From Thermoplasmata archaeon (GTDB lineage: Archaea; Thermoplasmatota; Thermoplasmata; Thermoplasmatales; Thermoplasmataceae): 64,000 nucleotides of DNA. Both the position numbers and the translations under genes were made by a program. Below are positions 45,326-54,380 of this stretch, piece by piece; positions within the stretch are counted from its first letter, which is position 1, and every line of letters begins with the position of its first letter. Below the pieces are notes generated by a model. That model searched no databases. It was not told the origin of the DNA and saw nothing but the letters and a program-made list of their open reading frames with translations. The stretch covers positions 1 through 64,000 of the forward strand of contig JAJZOK010000151.1 of assembly GCA_021811525.1 (NCBI GenBank). The letters are read 5' to 3'.

Positions 45326-45904
45326 TTATAATTGGTGGCCCATCCTGATTTTCTTGGTGGAAAGGTAGAATTCATCGTACGGGGTGGGTTCACTCTTTAT
45401 GGGTATTCTTTCTGAAACGTTTATGTCGTTGTCTGTCAGGAAATCCATCTTTGCTGGGTTGTTTGTCATAAGCCTTATAGACGTTATTCCGAAATACTTC
45501 AGCACCTCTACTGCGAATGAGTAGTCTCTCTTGTCAATGGGCAGTCCGAGCATGAGATTGGCTTCTACAGTGTCATATCCTTGATCCTGAAGGCTGTATG
45601 CCTTAATCTTGTTAAGAAGGCCAATTCCTCGCCCTTCCTGCCTGAGATAAATCAGCATGCCAGCTTCCTGCTTCCCCAGGAACTTAAGGGAAGTTATAAG
45701 CTGGTCTCTGCAGTCGCACCTCTTTGAGCCCAGCACATCGCCTGTGAGGCACTCGGAGTGTATCCTGACAGGAATATCCTGCTTCCCTTGTATTTCTCCC
45801 TTTACCACTACAGCGTGTTCCTCTTCATTGGGGAATTTAAATGTGTAAATTTCAAAGTCACCGAATATGGTCGGAAGTTTAGCCTTGGCGTTTAACTCAA
45901 GCAT
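45326..45904 (-). CDS. ribA: GTP cyclohydrolase II
   Basis: This 192-residue enzyme opens GTP for riboflavin synthesis. The zinc-site Cys lie in [17 protein letters not shown] near residues 52-66, followed by the catalytic region [18 protein letters not shown] and [10 protein letters not shown]. It is the stand-alone form without a DHBP synthase domain. Bacterial-type GTP cyclohydrolase II is not universal in archaea, many of which use ArfA/GCH III, so this fits the riboflavin route of some Thermoplasmatales. No other rib gene is adjacent. Confidence 0.93.
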   Translation of the reverse strand: MLELNAKAKLPTIFGDFEIYTFKFPNEEEHAVVVKGEIQGKQDIPVRIHSECLTGDVLGSKRCDCRDQLITSLKFLGKQEAGMLIYLRQEGRGIGLLNKIKAYSLQDQGYDTVEANLMLGLPIDKRDYSFAVEVLKYFGITSIRLMTNNPAKMDFLTDNDINVSERIPIKSEPTPYDEFYLSTKKIRMGHQL

Positions 45905-45962
45905 TTAGTTTCAGGGCAATAATTTTGTAGTGATATAAAAAGATGCATAAAAATTAGCCTTG

Positions 45963-47168
45963 CTATTTGATCTTTTTGGCCAGGTAATAGACTTCATCCT
46001 TTTTGAATATGTACAAATCTTCCTTTCCCTGCAGATTGACTTCCAGTTCAGATTTGAAGGCATAGTATTGTGCTTCTGGCAGCGAGAACCTAGGTATTAC
46101 CCTCCCAGCGCCTGCCTCCATCAGCGAGTTGGAAAGGTTTTCTCTCCTGGATGCAGCCATAATCTCAAACTGCTCTCCAGGGAAATCCTTCATTTGTGCA
46201 TTTGATGTGTAAAACCTTCTCCTGCTGTCTTTCCAGGCAGGTCTTGCCTGGTAATTTTCCTCAATTAGCCACAGAAGTTTTGCATATGCAATTGACACAT
46301 CCGGTATGAGTATGAAATCGTCTAGCCTGGAAGCTTCCGGGAAAGGGGTGTCCCTGGGCGACCCGCTCATGCGAATGTTCTGTGGCAATATGGCTGCTGA
46401 AACCTCAGAAGATTTCAGCCTGCCACAGTATAGGGTCAAACGGTTAAGGCTTCCGTCGATAGAGAGGTATTCTTTTTCTCCATCCAGCGTGATCTGGTTC
46501 CATTCCATCTGAGGCGGAAGGTCAAAAACGAAGTTATGTGTCCTTTCTCCAAAAATCCTGACCAGAGAGAGCGGCGATGGAATGAGCGTGTCCATTGTTC
46601 TTTTCAGTTCGTTCGGGGGCCTTGCAGGATCGCTAAAAATTACCGTGTCTTCATCAATTTCAAAATCCTGTGAAAGGGCGTAAATATCCCCATTTAAGAT
46701 TTTCAAGTTACCGGCCTTATATTCCATGGCGTTAAGCCTGGCCATCCTGTATCGGTCGGGCTGAACCTCCACGCTTATGGTGGATTCATTTGTATTTGAC
46801 AGGAATATTCCCTGCATACCTGCCCCTGTGCCTGCCTCAACGACATTATATCCCTGTATTCTCTCTGACCTATATTTGCAAACTATTTCCGGGGTTGAAT
46901 ACCTGGAAAGGTACTGATCCATCCAGAGCTTGTCCCAGTTCTGGAATTTTCCATTCAGGTTAATCCTAGAATGGGCAAGTTCGAAGATAATAGAGGTTTC
47001 CTTCTTGCCCAGTGAGAGTGCCTTCTGGACCTCGTTAAGGCCATAGCCATTTCTGATGAGCTCAATGCATTGGCCAATTCTTTGATTTGTCAAATCTTTG
47101 AATTTGCTGTCCTTGAGTGCCCTGTCCATAAATCTTGCCCAGTCTTCGGTTCTGCTCAATGTCTCCAA
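45963..47168 (-). CDS. Class I SAM-dependent methyltransferase with THUMP-like tail
   Basis: In this 401-residue protein the SAM motif I is VVEAGTGAGMQGIFL near residue 110, with VEVQPDR (motif II) and NGDIYAL (motif III). Motif IV is SDPARPPNE. The overall order (helical N-terminus, Rossmann core, C-terminal region with INIRMSG and ARRENLSNSLMEAGAGRVIPRF) resembles PG_1098-type predicted methyltransferases with a THUMP-like C-terminus. The substrate is probably RNA but unknown. The start is TTG 47168 with AAAGGT upstream. Confidence 0.75.
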   Translation of the reverse strand: METLSRTEDWARFMDRALKDSKFKDLTNQRIGQCIELIRNGYGLNEVQKALSLGKKETSIIFELAHSRINLNGKFQNWDKLWMDQYLSRYSTPEIVCKYRSERIQGYNVVEAGTGAGMQGIFLSNTNESTISVEVQPDRYRMARLNAMEYKAGNLKILNGDIYALSQDFEIDEDTVIFSDPARPPNELKRTMDTLIPSPLSLVRIFGERTHNFVFDLPPQMEWNQITLDGEKEYLSIDGSLNRLTLYCGRLKSSEVSAAILPQNIRMSGSPRDTPFPEASRLDDFILIPDVSIAYAKLLWLIEENYQARPAWKDSRRRFYTSNAQMKDFPGEQFEIMAASRRENLSNSLMEAGAGRVIPRFSLPEAQYYAFKSELEVNLQGKEDLYIFKKDEVYYLAKKIK

Positions 47169-47210
47169 ATACCTTTTCCATATATCTAACCTATTGGGTG
47201 AATACGAGTT

Positions 47211-47229
47211 GTAAACAATACCTGTTTAC
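47211..47229. promoter_or_regulatory. Perfect inverted repeat in the purC/methyltransferase divergent spacer
   Basis: GTAAACA (47211-47217) and TGTTTAC (47223-47229) are separated by ATACC. The repeat lies 42 bases upstream of the methyltransferase start and 74 bases upstream of purC, so a bound regulator could control both. No known archaeal operator is assigned. Confidence 0.45.
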
Positions 47230-47302
47230 CACAGCGAAGCTTGTTTAAGAGCCTCCGTTATAATGCACAAATTTAATATCTCATCTGAGCGATTGAAGGC
47301 AA

Positions 47303-48193
47303 ATGGAACCAATTCGAGTAGGCAAGGTCAAGGAGGTATACGATGAGGGAGAAACCCTTCTTTTCAAGTTCACAGACAAAATTTCTGTTTTTGACAAAAT
47401 GATCCCGAACCTAATCCCGCACAAGGGGGAATCCCTGTGCAGAACTGCTGCCCACTGGTTCAAGATGGCTCAGGAATCAGCCAAGGTATCAACGCATTTC
47501 ATCGAATGCCCAGCCCCGAACGAAATGCGAGTGAGGAAATTCTATGTCCCCGAGGGTAAGGGGAACCCCTATGAAGTGGAATACGTGATACCACTGGAAT
47601 TCGTTGTAAGATACTACGTTGCGGGTTCGCTCTTTGACAGGCTGAAGGCAGGCAAGCTTACACATGACGATATTGGCCTTACCCACGACCCCAAATACGG
47701 GGAGGAACTTGATGACCCCTATTTTGAGGTCACCACAAAGTACGAGAAATATGACAGAGTGCTGACAAAGGGTGAAGCTATTGAGATAGGCGGATTATCC
47801 GGGTCGGAGCTGAACAATATAAGGGAGAGCATACTGAAAATTGACAGGAGGCTCAACAAACAGGTACTTACCCGCGGCCTGATTCATGTGGATGGAAAAA
47901 AGGAATTCGCCTTTGGTGCAGGAAGAGAGCCCATTGTCATAGACACGTTCGGCACCGCTGACGAGGACCGCTTCTGGGACAGGAAGGACTACGATAGCGG
48001 CAAGATTGTTGAATTGAGCAAGGAATTTGTCAGGCAGTATTACCGTTCGATAGGATACCATAAAGATCTTTATGATGCTAGGGAATACAGTAAAACTGAA
48101 CCGGAAATCCCAGCATTGCCAGATGACATGGTGAAAAAGACTTCTGACCTTTATGTCACAATGTTTGAAAGGATAACCGGAGAAAAATGGTAA
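47303..48193 (+). CDS. purC: Phosphoribosylaminoimidazole-succinocarboxamide synthase
   Basis: This 296-residue SAICAR synthetase joins aspartate to CAIR in purine synthesis. It begins with GKVKEVYDEGETLLFKFTD, followed by the SVFDKMIPN motif, FVVRYYVAGSLFDR near 95 and the GLIHVDGKKEFAFG and DTFGTADEDRFW blocks near 195-220. The length is between the short bacterial and longer yeast-type enzymes. It seems monocistronic and is divergent from the methyltransferase gene, with an inverted repeat between. Confidence 0.95.
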   Translation: MEPIRVGKVKEVYDEGETLLFKFTDKISVFDKMIPNLIPHKGESLCRTAAHWFKMAQESAKVSTHFIECPAPNEMRVRKFYVPEGKGNPYEVEYVIPLEFVVRYYVAGSLFDRLKAGKLTHDDIGLTHDPKYGEELDDPYFEVTTKYEKYDRVLTKGEAIEIGGLSGSELNNIRESILKIDRRLNKQVLTRGLIHVDGKKEFAFGAGREPIVIDTFGTADEDRFWDRKDYDSGKIVELSKEFVRQYYRSIGYHKDLYDAREYSKTEPEIPALPDDMVKKTSDLYVTMFERITGEKW

Positions 48194-48197
48194 AAAT

Positions 48198-48593
48198 TTA
48201 TTGGATGCCCAGTTCTATCTGGGTCTCAATATAGTGCCACAAATGATGTTCTATTTCATATGACCAGAGTGCTTCTGGCACTTCAACGAATGCGAGCAGT
48301 GGGGTCAGGAAAAAAGACTCCAGTGCGGCGACTCCAAGGTTCTTCAGCCACTCACCGACTCCAACCTTAATCTTGAAATTGGAGGATGTGCCTTCAATGA
48401 GAACTGTATATGCACGCTCTCCTGCGAGCAATGTCCTGAAAATGCCTCCTTTCTTGGCCTGAATCAGGTATCCGTTTGGATGCTTTGATGACTGGAGCCT
48501 GAAACCCTCTTCCTTAAAGAATTCCTCAACTAGAGCTTCAAGTTTATCCAGGTTGGCATTCTTTCCAACATAGTCTCTTTGTGCATATTTCAT
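48198..48593 (-). CDS. Conserved protein of unknown function
   Basis: This 131-residue protein has an N-terminal helix, a beta-rich centre (YLIQAKKGGIFRTLLAGERAYTVLIEGTSSNFKIKVG) and a hydrophobic C-terminal half (ALESFFLTPLLAFVEVPEALWSYEIEHHLWHYIE). The pattern RTLxGxxxAxTVxIEG and the terminal Trp/His helix occur in small archaeal and bacterial proteins that often carry a zinc ribbon, absent here. It may be membrane-associated. I cannot assign a function. Confidence 0.65.
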   Translation of the reverse strand: MKYAQRDYVGKNANLDKLEALVEEFFKEEGFRLQSSKHPNGYLIQAKKGGIFRTLLAGERAYTVLIEGTSSNFKIKVGVGEWLKNLGVAALESFFLTPLLAFVEVPEALWSYEIEHHLWHYIETQIELGIQ

Positions 48594-48675
48594 AACGGGC
48601 TATTGCCATATTCAATTTAAAGGCTTCAGCAATTATTAACAGATAACACTTTAAGGGGCATGGCATGTTCATATA

Positions 48676-49323
48676 TTGAGAGACTCAATGTACAGCCAGA
48701 TTGTGAAGCCATTCATAGCCAACCATGGGTTTGAGTCTGTGCTCTCGATCGACCTTGAGACCATAATAAGGAACCAGAATGACTTTCTAACGGGAGAAAG
48801 GATTATCGCTGTTTCTGTCTCCTACTACAATGAAGGGCTGAAAACAGAACTCTTCATTGCTGGAAATGATTCAGACTCCGAGGAGGATAGGATCCTTAAT
48901 GAGCTGGACCAGTTCATGTTGAATTTCAAACCTTCAATAATCATCGGTTATAACCAGTGCGGATATGATATACCTTTACTTAGGCTGAAGATGAGGAAGA
49001 GAACCTACTCCCGGCAACTTTGGAATCTTAAGTATTTTCTTTCTGTGGCCTACTGCCTCGACATGATGCCGGTAATATCAGACTATCTTGCAGCCATAGA
49101 TGGTGATTACCGGTTCAGGAAGCTCTCTGATGTTGTTATTCACGACGGTTTCAGCCACCTGCCGCTTGACAGGAAGAAGGGTGTTGTCATAAGGGACGGG
49201 AAAAACATTGGAGAAGTGATAGAGGAGCTATGGCGATCCCAGTCACCAGATTTCTTGGAATACTGCCGTGGAGATACCAGGGACATCTTCACGATTTTCA
49301 GAGATATTTTTGGTTCCCCATGA
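48676..49323 (+). CDS. Stand-alone DEDDy-type 3'-5' exonuclease (DNA polymerase B exonuclease-like)
   Basis: This 215-residue protein carries the three exonuclease motifs: Exo I SIDLETI near residue 24, Exo II YNQCGYDIPLL near 93, and Exo III YCRGDTRDI near 198, where Tyr and Asp fit the DEDDy type. It therefore resembles the proofreading domain of family B polymerases without a polymerase domain. It may trim DNA or RNA 3' ends in repair. The start may be TTG 48676 or ATG 48688. Confidence 0.78.
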   Translation: MRDSMYSQIVKPFIANHGFESVLSIDLETIIRNQNDFLTGERIIAVSVSYYNEGLKTELFIAGNDSDSEEDRILNELDQFMLNFKPSIIIGYNQCGYDIPLLRLKMRKRTYSRQLWNLKYFLSVAYCLDMMPVISDYLAAIDGDYRFRKLSDVVIHDGFSHLPLDRKKGVVIRDGKNIGEVIEELWRSQSPDFLEYCRGDTRDIFTIFRDIFGSP

Positions 49324-49344
49324 TTTTTGAATAATAAAATTGTT

Positions 49345-49767
49345 TCAGAAGTTGCCAAACCTGGCAATTACGTCTGAAAGATTGTCCATGTAATCCTTGA
49401 AGATTCTAAGGACGTCCCTGGAGGTGATGACTCCAATTAGTTTGCCGTTTTCAACAACTGGAACTCTCCTGACACCATGCTTGTTCATCAGGACAGTAAC
49501 GTGATCTGTTGGGGTTTTTGGATCTACAGACATCAGGGGTGCATTCATGATCTCCTTGAGCTTCACGTTTTTGGGGTCTAGGTCCTTTGCTATGATCTTA
49601 TTGACAAAGTCCCACTCTGTTACAATACCATGAGGCTTGTCGTCAACCTTGACAATGACGAAACCCACATGATCGTTGCTCATGATCTTTGCGGCTTCGC
49701 TGGCAGAGACTTCTTCCCCGAGCATGAATGTGTATTCCTTCATGATGTCTCTTGCATAAAGTACCAT
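49345..49767 (-). CDS. CBS domain pair protein
   Basis: The protein has 140 residues from ATG 49767; the frame is open to 49860, but TTATATAC lies about 27 bases before 49767, marking a leaderless start. Two CBS motifs are present: residues about 8-62 (MKEYTFMLGEEVSASEAAKIM...GIVTEWDFVNKI) and about 75-130 (APLMSVDPKTPTDHVTVLM...GVITSRDVLRI). Such proteins bind adenine nucleotides and act as energy sensors. The partner is unknown. It is divergent from the metal transporter gene. Confidence 0.88.
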   Translation of the reverse strand: MVLYARDIMKEYTFMLGEEVSASEAAKIMSNDHVGFVIVKVDDKPHGIVTEWDFVNKIIAKDLDPKNVKLKEIMNAPLMSVDPKTPTDHVTVLMNKHGVRRVPVVENGKLIGVITSRDVLRIFKDYMDNLSDVIARFGNF

Positions 49768-49952
49768 GGTTGAGTATAGCGCCAACGTATATAATTTAAT
49801 TATTCGGTTGGAAGAAGCATTATTTGTAAATATTCCACCGGATATTTCAACCGATCCCACTGTAAGTGAAACTGCCTTGAAAGTAATTCGACCCTAGCAC
49901 AGATAAATTAGTTTGAAAGGGGACAAGAAGGTTAAATTAGACTTACCGTTTA

Positions 49953-49966
49953 TTAGGTGTGCCTAA
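49953..49966 (+). promoter_or_regulatory. TTAGG...CCTAA palindrome upstream of the metal transporter
   Basis: TTAGG (49953-49957) and CCTAA (49962-49966) flank TGTG. A TATA-like TTTCATATA (49972-49980) follows, about 25-30 bases before ATG 50004. The TTAGG half-site resembles those bound by DtxR/IdeR-type metal repressors, although the standard IdeR box is longer. A metal-dependent operator fits a ZIP transporter gene. Confidence 0.45.
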
Positions 49967-50003
49967 AAAAATTTCATATAGGTATGCTAAATTACCTCAT
50001 ATC

Positions 50004-50788
50004 ATGTTCATGAAAACCTACCCGCAAGGAGTGGGATAGACATAATCCTATCGCACTTTTCTGAACTGATAATTCTCACCATAATTATCGGATTTTCCAT
50101 CTTTATCTCATTTCCCGTTGTCTACGCAAAGAAACTGAACAGGAAAACTCTGGCCCTTCTTACAGCTCTGGCCATTGGTATCCTCTTTTTCCTCTTGGCC
50201 GACATTTTTGGTGATGTGGCCGCCACGATTTACCCAGCCGGATCATATGTAGCCAATGCCGGACTTTCTGCAATATTCATAGTATCCATGAGCGCTTCTT
50301 TCCTCTTTCTTTATGGAATGCAGAACAGAAGAAAATCCAGCGAATCAAGTGAACCAATGCATGTGTCCCTGATAGTTGCAGTTGCAATAGGATTCCAGAA
50401 CCTGACCGAGGGGCTTGTGTTTGGCGCTGCTTGGGCAATAGGCCTTTCAAGCTTAGCACTAGTCATCTTTGTAGGTTTTGTGCTCCAGAACTTCACGGAG
50501 GGTTTTCCCATCGTTTCTCCATTTCTCAGAACTGCAAGGCCGAAGGCGTTCGTCCTTTCACTGCTCTTTCTTGTCGGTGCTGTTCCAACCATCCTTGGAA
50601 GTGTTCTCGGTTATTTCTACAGCAATTCCTATCTTAATGTCGCATTTGATGCTCTTGCTATAGGATCAATCCTGTATGTTCTGCTGCCAATGCTCAAATC
50701 TGTATTCTCCCCCATTGGAGCGAACTCCGAAGTTTACCTTGGGCTACTGGGAGGCTTTCTTGTGGGATTCCTTGTAAATATTATATAA
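50004..50788 (+). CDS. ZIP-family metal transporter with a frame break near its start
   Basis: The membrane protein has about eight helices and ZIP-like signatures GFQNLTEGLVFG (about residue 128) and QNFTEGFPIVSPF (about 158), where Gln replaces the usual His of HNxPEG. The main frame runs from about 50036 to 50788 but has no ATG, GTG or TTG before 50195, which would delete the first helix. ATG 50004, correctly spaced from TATA, opens MFMKTYPQGVG and then hits TAG at 50037. One extra G in GGG at 50033-50035 would join the two frames as GVGIDIILSHF. It probably imports Zn, Fe or Mn. Confidence 0.75.
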
Positions 50789-50881
50789 CAAATAATTCAC
50801 GCAACAATGCCATATATCAGAAATTATTCAAGAGAACCAGCATAAAGCATATTACCAATCACCAAATAGCGATCAAAGGGC

Positions 50882-50931
50882 TTTAATAGCAAAAGAAAAT
50901 TCTGCTTAAGCCAGTTATTAAAGGAAGTGAA
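50882..50931 (+). promoter_or_regulatory. Promoter and ribosome site of the proteasome beta gene
   Basis: TTTAATA at 50882-50888 is a TATA-like element, and AGGAAGTGA near 50922-50930 precedes ATG 50935, giving a short leader of roughly 20-25 bases. Confidence 0.45.
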
Positions 50932-50934
50932 CTT

Positions 50935-51570
50935 ATGGATCAAACTTTACACACCGGTACAACAACAGTTGGAATTACGGTAAAAGACGCTGTGATCATG
51001 GCAACTGAAAGGAGAGTTACCATGGACCATTTTATCATGCACAAAGATGGAAAGAAACTACATCAGATTGATACCCACGCAGCCATGACAATAGCAGGCC
51101 TGGTAGGAGATGCCCAGGTTCTCGTCAGGTATATGTCTGCAGAACTTGAGCTTTACAGACTTCAGAGAAGAGTTAACATGCCCATTGAAGCAGCAGCCAC
51201 ACTTCTCTCCAACATCCTTAACCAGTCAAAGTTCTACCCCTATATGGTCCAGCTCCTCGTGGGAGGGTACGACAAGGCACCCCATATCTTCTCAGTTGAT
51301 GCTGCAGGAGGTTCAGTGGAGGATGTTTACGCAAGCACAGGATCCGGTTCACCATTCGTGTACGGTGTCCTTGAGAATGGATTCAGGAAGGATATGAGCG
51401 TTGATGAGGGAATTGAACTGGTCATAAGGGCAATTTCAGCAGCCAAGGCAAGAGACTCTGCTTCCGGCGGAATGATTGATGTAGCTATCATCGACAAAAA
51501 GAGTGGTTTCAAACAAGTTCCAGAGGAAGAAATATTAGAGAGAATAAAAAAATATAAATTAGTAGTATAA
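50935..51570 (+). CDS. psmB: Proteasome beta subunit
   Basis: This 211-residue subunit has a propeptide of eight residues and catalytic Thr9 in [10 protein letters not shown]. The sequence follows the Thermoplasma acidophilum beta subunit closely, including [14 protein letters not shown] with the conserved Lys at mature position 33 region, and the [10 protein letters not shown] block. It forms the inner catalytic rings of the 20S proteasome. The alpha subunit is not in the window. The aCPSF1 gene follows after 45 bases with its own TATA-like box. Confidence 0.98.
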   Translation: MDQTLHTGTTTVGITVKDAVIMATERRVTMDHFIMHKDGKKLHQIDTHAAMTIAGLVGDAQVLVRYMSAELELYRLQRRVNMPIEAAATLLSNILNQSKFYPYMVQLLVGGYDKAPHIFSVDAAGGSVEDVYASTGSGSPFVYGVLENGFRKDMSVDEGIELVIRAISAAKARDSASGGMIDVAIIDKKSGFKQVPEEEILERIKKYKLVV

Positions 51571-51587
51571 ATTTAATCCCTACTATT

Positions 51588-51600
51588 ATTAAATTTAATC
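51588..51600 (+). promoter_or_regulatory. TATA box for leaderless aCPSF1
   Basis: TTAAATTTAATC lies about 25 bases before ATG 51616, and no Shine-Dalgarno is present. The aCPSF1 gene is probably transcribed separately from psmB as a leaderless mRNA. Confidence 0.5.
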
Positions 51601-51615
51601 GGGGCGTTCCCAGCG

Positions 51616-53538
51616 ATGTCTTTTAGAGATTACCTATCAGAAGCAAGAGCTATTTTCGATAAGCTATATCCAGAGCACGAGATAACAGAGGTAGATTACG
51701 AAGGGCCAACCATAGTTGTCTACACAAAGAATCTTGAACTTTTCTCAAAGAGAGAGGATCTAGCCAAGCAGATAGCACAGGAAATGAGAAGAAGAATAGC
51801 CATAAGGCCAGATCCTTCAATAATGCTCCCGGAGGAGGAAGCAGAGAAGATCATAAAGGAGATAATCCCTGAATCAGCCGGATTCAAGGACCTTTATTTT
51901 GAATCGGATACTGGAGAGGTCGTAATAGAGGCGGAGGAGCCTTCCATAATCACTTCTAGGGATTCAGAATATATTATGTCTATCAAGGAACAGACAAAAT
52001 GGTCTCCAAGGGTGGTTAGGGCACCCCCAATGCACTCAAGAACCGTAAAGGAGATGCGGGAGTTTCTCAGGGAAGTCAAGCAGGAAAGAAAGGTTTTCCT
52101 GCATAACCTTGGTGAGAAGCTCAATGTGCCCACCATGCCGGGGGAAACCTGGGTCAGGGTAACTGCACTCGGGGGCCATAGGGAAGTGGGAAGGAGCGCC
52201 ACACTTATTTCCACAAACAATTCCAAGGTCCTAGTAGACTGTGGAATGATGAATATAAATGAGGATGACAACCAGCCATGGGCAAGTGCCCCATATCTTT
52301 ACGTTCCAGAAATACAACCATTCAGTAGCCTGGATGCTGTAATTCTGACACATGCCCACCTTGACCATTCAGGGCTCCTTCCAATTCTCTATAAGTATGG
52401 TTATGAGGGTCCAGTTTATATGACACCACCCACGAGAGACCTCGCAGCTCTCTTACAGAATGATTACATTAAAGTTGCCCACATAGAGGGGCACAAGGGC
52501 CCATACGAATCAAAGCATGTAAGGGAAGCCCTGAAACGCTCCATTGTCTTAAGATATAATGAAACCACAGATATTACAAGGGACATGAGACTGACTTTTT
52601 ACAACGCTGGCCACATTCTGGGCTCTTCGTCAGTGCACCTACACATAGGGGAAGGGCTTTACAACATTGTTCTCAGCGGTGATGTCAAATTTGAGAAAAC
52701 CTGGCTATTCAACCAGGCAAACAACAAGTTCCCAAGGGCAGAGGCATTCATGACTGAGTCCACTTATGCTGGCAGGGATGATTATCACCACCCAAGGGCA
52801 GAAGCATCAAACAATTTTGCAGACATTGTGAACAGGACCTTTGAGAGAGGCGGTTCTGTGCTGGTTCCTGTGTTCGCGGTTGGAAGAAGCCAGGAAGTCA
52901 TGCTTGTGGTGGAAGAGGCCATAAGGACGGGAAAGATACCTGAGTGCTCTGTTTACCTTGATGGTATGATCATGGAGGCCACAGCTATACATGCAGCATA
53001 TCCAGAATATCTGAACAAGAATCTCAGGGAATCCATAATGATCAAGAGGGAAAACCCGTTCCTGAGCAAGATATTCAAGAAGGTTGAATCTAGGCAGCAG
53101 AGACAGGATATCTGCGATTCCAACGAGAAGAAAATCGTTCTTGCCACATCCGGAATGATGAACGGTGGCCCCGTGATGGAGTACTTCAAAACCTGGGCAC
53201 CATCACCTGAGAATTCCCTCGTATTTGTTGGATACCAGGCAGAGGGCACCCTTGGGAGAAGAATACAGAGGGGGTCTTCAGAGATTACTCTATCCGATGG
53301 CGGAAAGGCCACAAGATATGAGATCCGAATGGCGGTAGAAACTTCAGAAGGATTCTCAGGGCACTCTGACAAGAGACAGCTTCTTGCCTACATAGCGACT
53401 ATGCAGCCAAAGCCACAGAAGATACTTGTAAATCATGGTGACGGAGAAAAGGCTGCGGAGTTTGCCAGATTGATAAGATCCAAGTTTGGCATAGACGCGG
53501 TTGCTTTAAGAAATCTAGAGACTTTGAGGCTGTACTAA
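51616..53538 (+). CDS. fttA: aCPSF1/FttA ribonuclease and transcription termination factor
   Basis: This 640-residue protein has an N-terminal KH region (about 1-150), a metallo-beta-lactamase core with HAHLDHSG (His246, His248, Asp250, His251) and a beta-CASP domain (about 380-540: SVLVPVFAVGRSQE, LDGMIMEATAIHAAYPEY, ATSGMMNGGPVMEY), then SGHSDKRQL near 588. This is the archaeal CPSF73-like enzyme that cleaves nascent RNA at U-rich sites and ends transcription. The full length and all motifs are intact. Confidence 0.96.
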   Translation: MSFRDYLSEARAIFDKLYPEHEITEVDYEGPTIVVYTKNLELFSKREDLAKQIAQEMRRRIAIRPDPSIMLPEEEAEKIIKEIIPESAGFKDLYFESDTGEVVIEAEEPSIITSRDSEYIMSIKEQTKWSPRVVRAPPMHSRTVKEMREFLREVKQERKVFLHNLGEKLNVPTMPGETWVRVTALGGHREVGRSATLISTNNSKVLVDCGMMNINEDDNQPWASAPYLYVPEIQPFSSLDAVILTHAHLDHSGLLPILYKYGYEGPVYMTPPTRDLAALLQNDYIKVAHIEGHKGPYESKHVREALKRSIVLRYNETTDITRDMRLTFYNAGHILGSSSVHLHIGEGLYNIVLSGDVKFEKTWLFNQANNKFPRAEAFMTESTYAGRDDYHHPRAEASNNFADIVNRTFERGGSVLVPVFAVGRSQEVMLVVEEAIRTGKIPECSVYLDGMIMEATAIHAAYPEYLNKNLRESIMIKRENPFLSKIFKKVESRQQRQDICDSNEKKIVLATSGMMNGGPVMEYFKTWAPSPENSLVFVGYQAEGTLGRRIQRGSSEITLSDGGKATRYEIRMAVETSEGFSGHSDKRQLLAYIATMQPKPQKILVNHGDGEKAAEFARLIRSKFGIDAVALRNLETLRLY

Positions 53539-53708
53539 TATAAGAGAACCTACAGCCCTCATTATTCATTTCTTTCTTAATCTGAACCACTTCCCCCAAT
53601 TTTTCAGTGCTGCCTGGTCGAATGAAATATGACTGGGAACCTCCAAGACAAAACTTTCTTTCCGAGTATTTTTTTATTAAAGGAGATTTGAGTTTCAATA
53701 AAAATGGT

Positions 53709-54380
53709 TTAAAGTGGAAATTCTCCACTTGGCGATACTTTCTTCCAGTCATCCAGAAATCTTTTCAGGCCTTCGTCTGTTTTTGGATGTGATGGAAGCT
53801 TCTTGAGCACATCGAAGGGCAGTGTCACAACATCTGCCCCAATCACAGCTGACCTCAGGACGTGCACAGGATTCCTGATGGAAGCGACCAGTATCTTAGT
53901 GCCAATTCCGTAGTTCACGAACATGGTCTTTATCTGGTCAATGATCTGCATTCCGTCTTCCCCTATGTCGTCCAGCCTGCCAACAAATGGCGAGACATAT
54001 TCTGCACCGCTCTTGGCCGCAAGAAGCGCCTGCAATGGATTGAATATCAGGGTGCAGTTCACTGGGATCCTCTTTTCCTTGAGGCTTTTTATTGCTTTCA
54101 GCCCGTCAAGTGTCATTGGGATCTTTACGACTGCATTTGATCCAAGCTGGCTAACCTTCAATGCCTGCTTCATCATGTTCTCATAATCCGTTGCTACAAC
54201 TTCCACACTCACTGGCCCAGGGGTGATCGCAAGGATCTCCTTTATGACCTCTGAGAAAGTCTTGCCTTTCCCGGCTTCCTTTGCTGCCAATGTTGGGTTG
54301 GTTGTAACGCCATCCACCAATCCGAGTTCCACGCCTTCCTTTATCTCATCCACGTTTGAAGTATCAAGGAAAATTTTCAT
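53709..54380 (-). CDS. tal: TalC-like transaldolase / fructose-6-phosphate aldolase family
   Basis: This 223-residue enzyme has the short TalC/MipB architecture. It opens [15 protein letters not shown], the Schiff-base Lys lies in [12 protein letters not shown] near residue 86, [14 protein letters not shown] follows near 108, and [14 protein letters not shown] is near 131. It transfers dihydroxyacetone units between sugar phosphates in the non-oxidative pentose phosphate path. It overlaps the transketolase gene by 17 bases and is the third gene of the operon, which supports a transaldolase role. Confidence 0.92.
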   Translation of the reverse strand: MKIFLDTSNVDEIKEGVELGLVDGVTTNPTLAAKEAGKGKTFSEVIKEILAITPGPVSVEVVATDYENMMKQALKVSQLGSNAVVKIPMTLDGLKAIKSLKEKRIPVNCTLIFNPLQALLAAKSGAEYVSPFVGRLDDIGEDGMQIIDQIKTMFVNYGIGTKILVASIRNPVHVLRSAVIGADVVTLPFDVLKKLPSHPKTDEGLKRFLDDWKKVSPSGEFPL

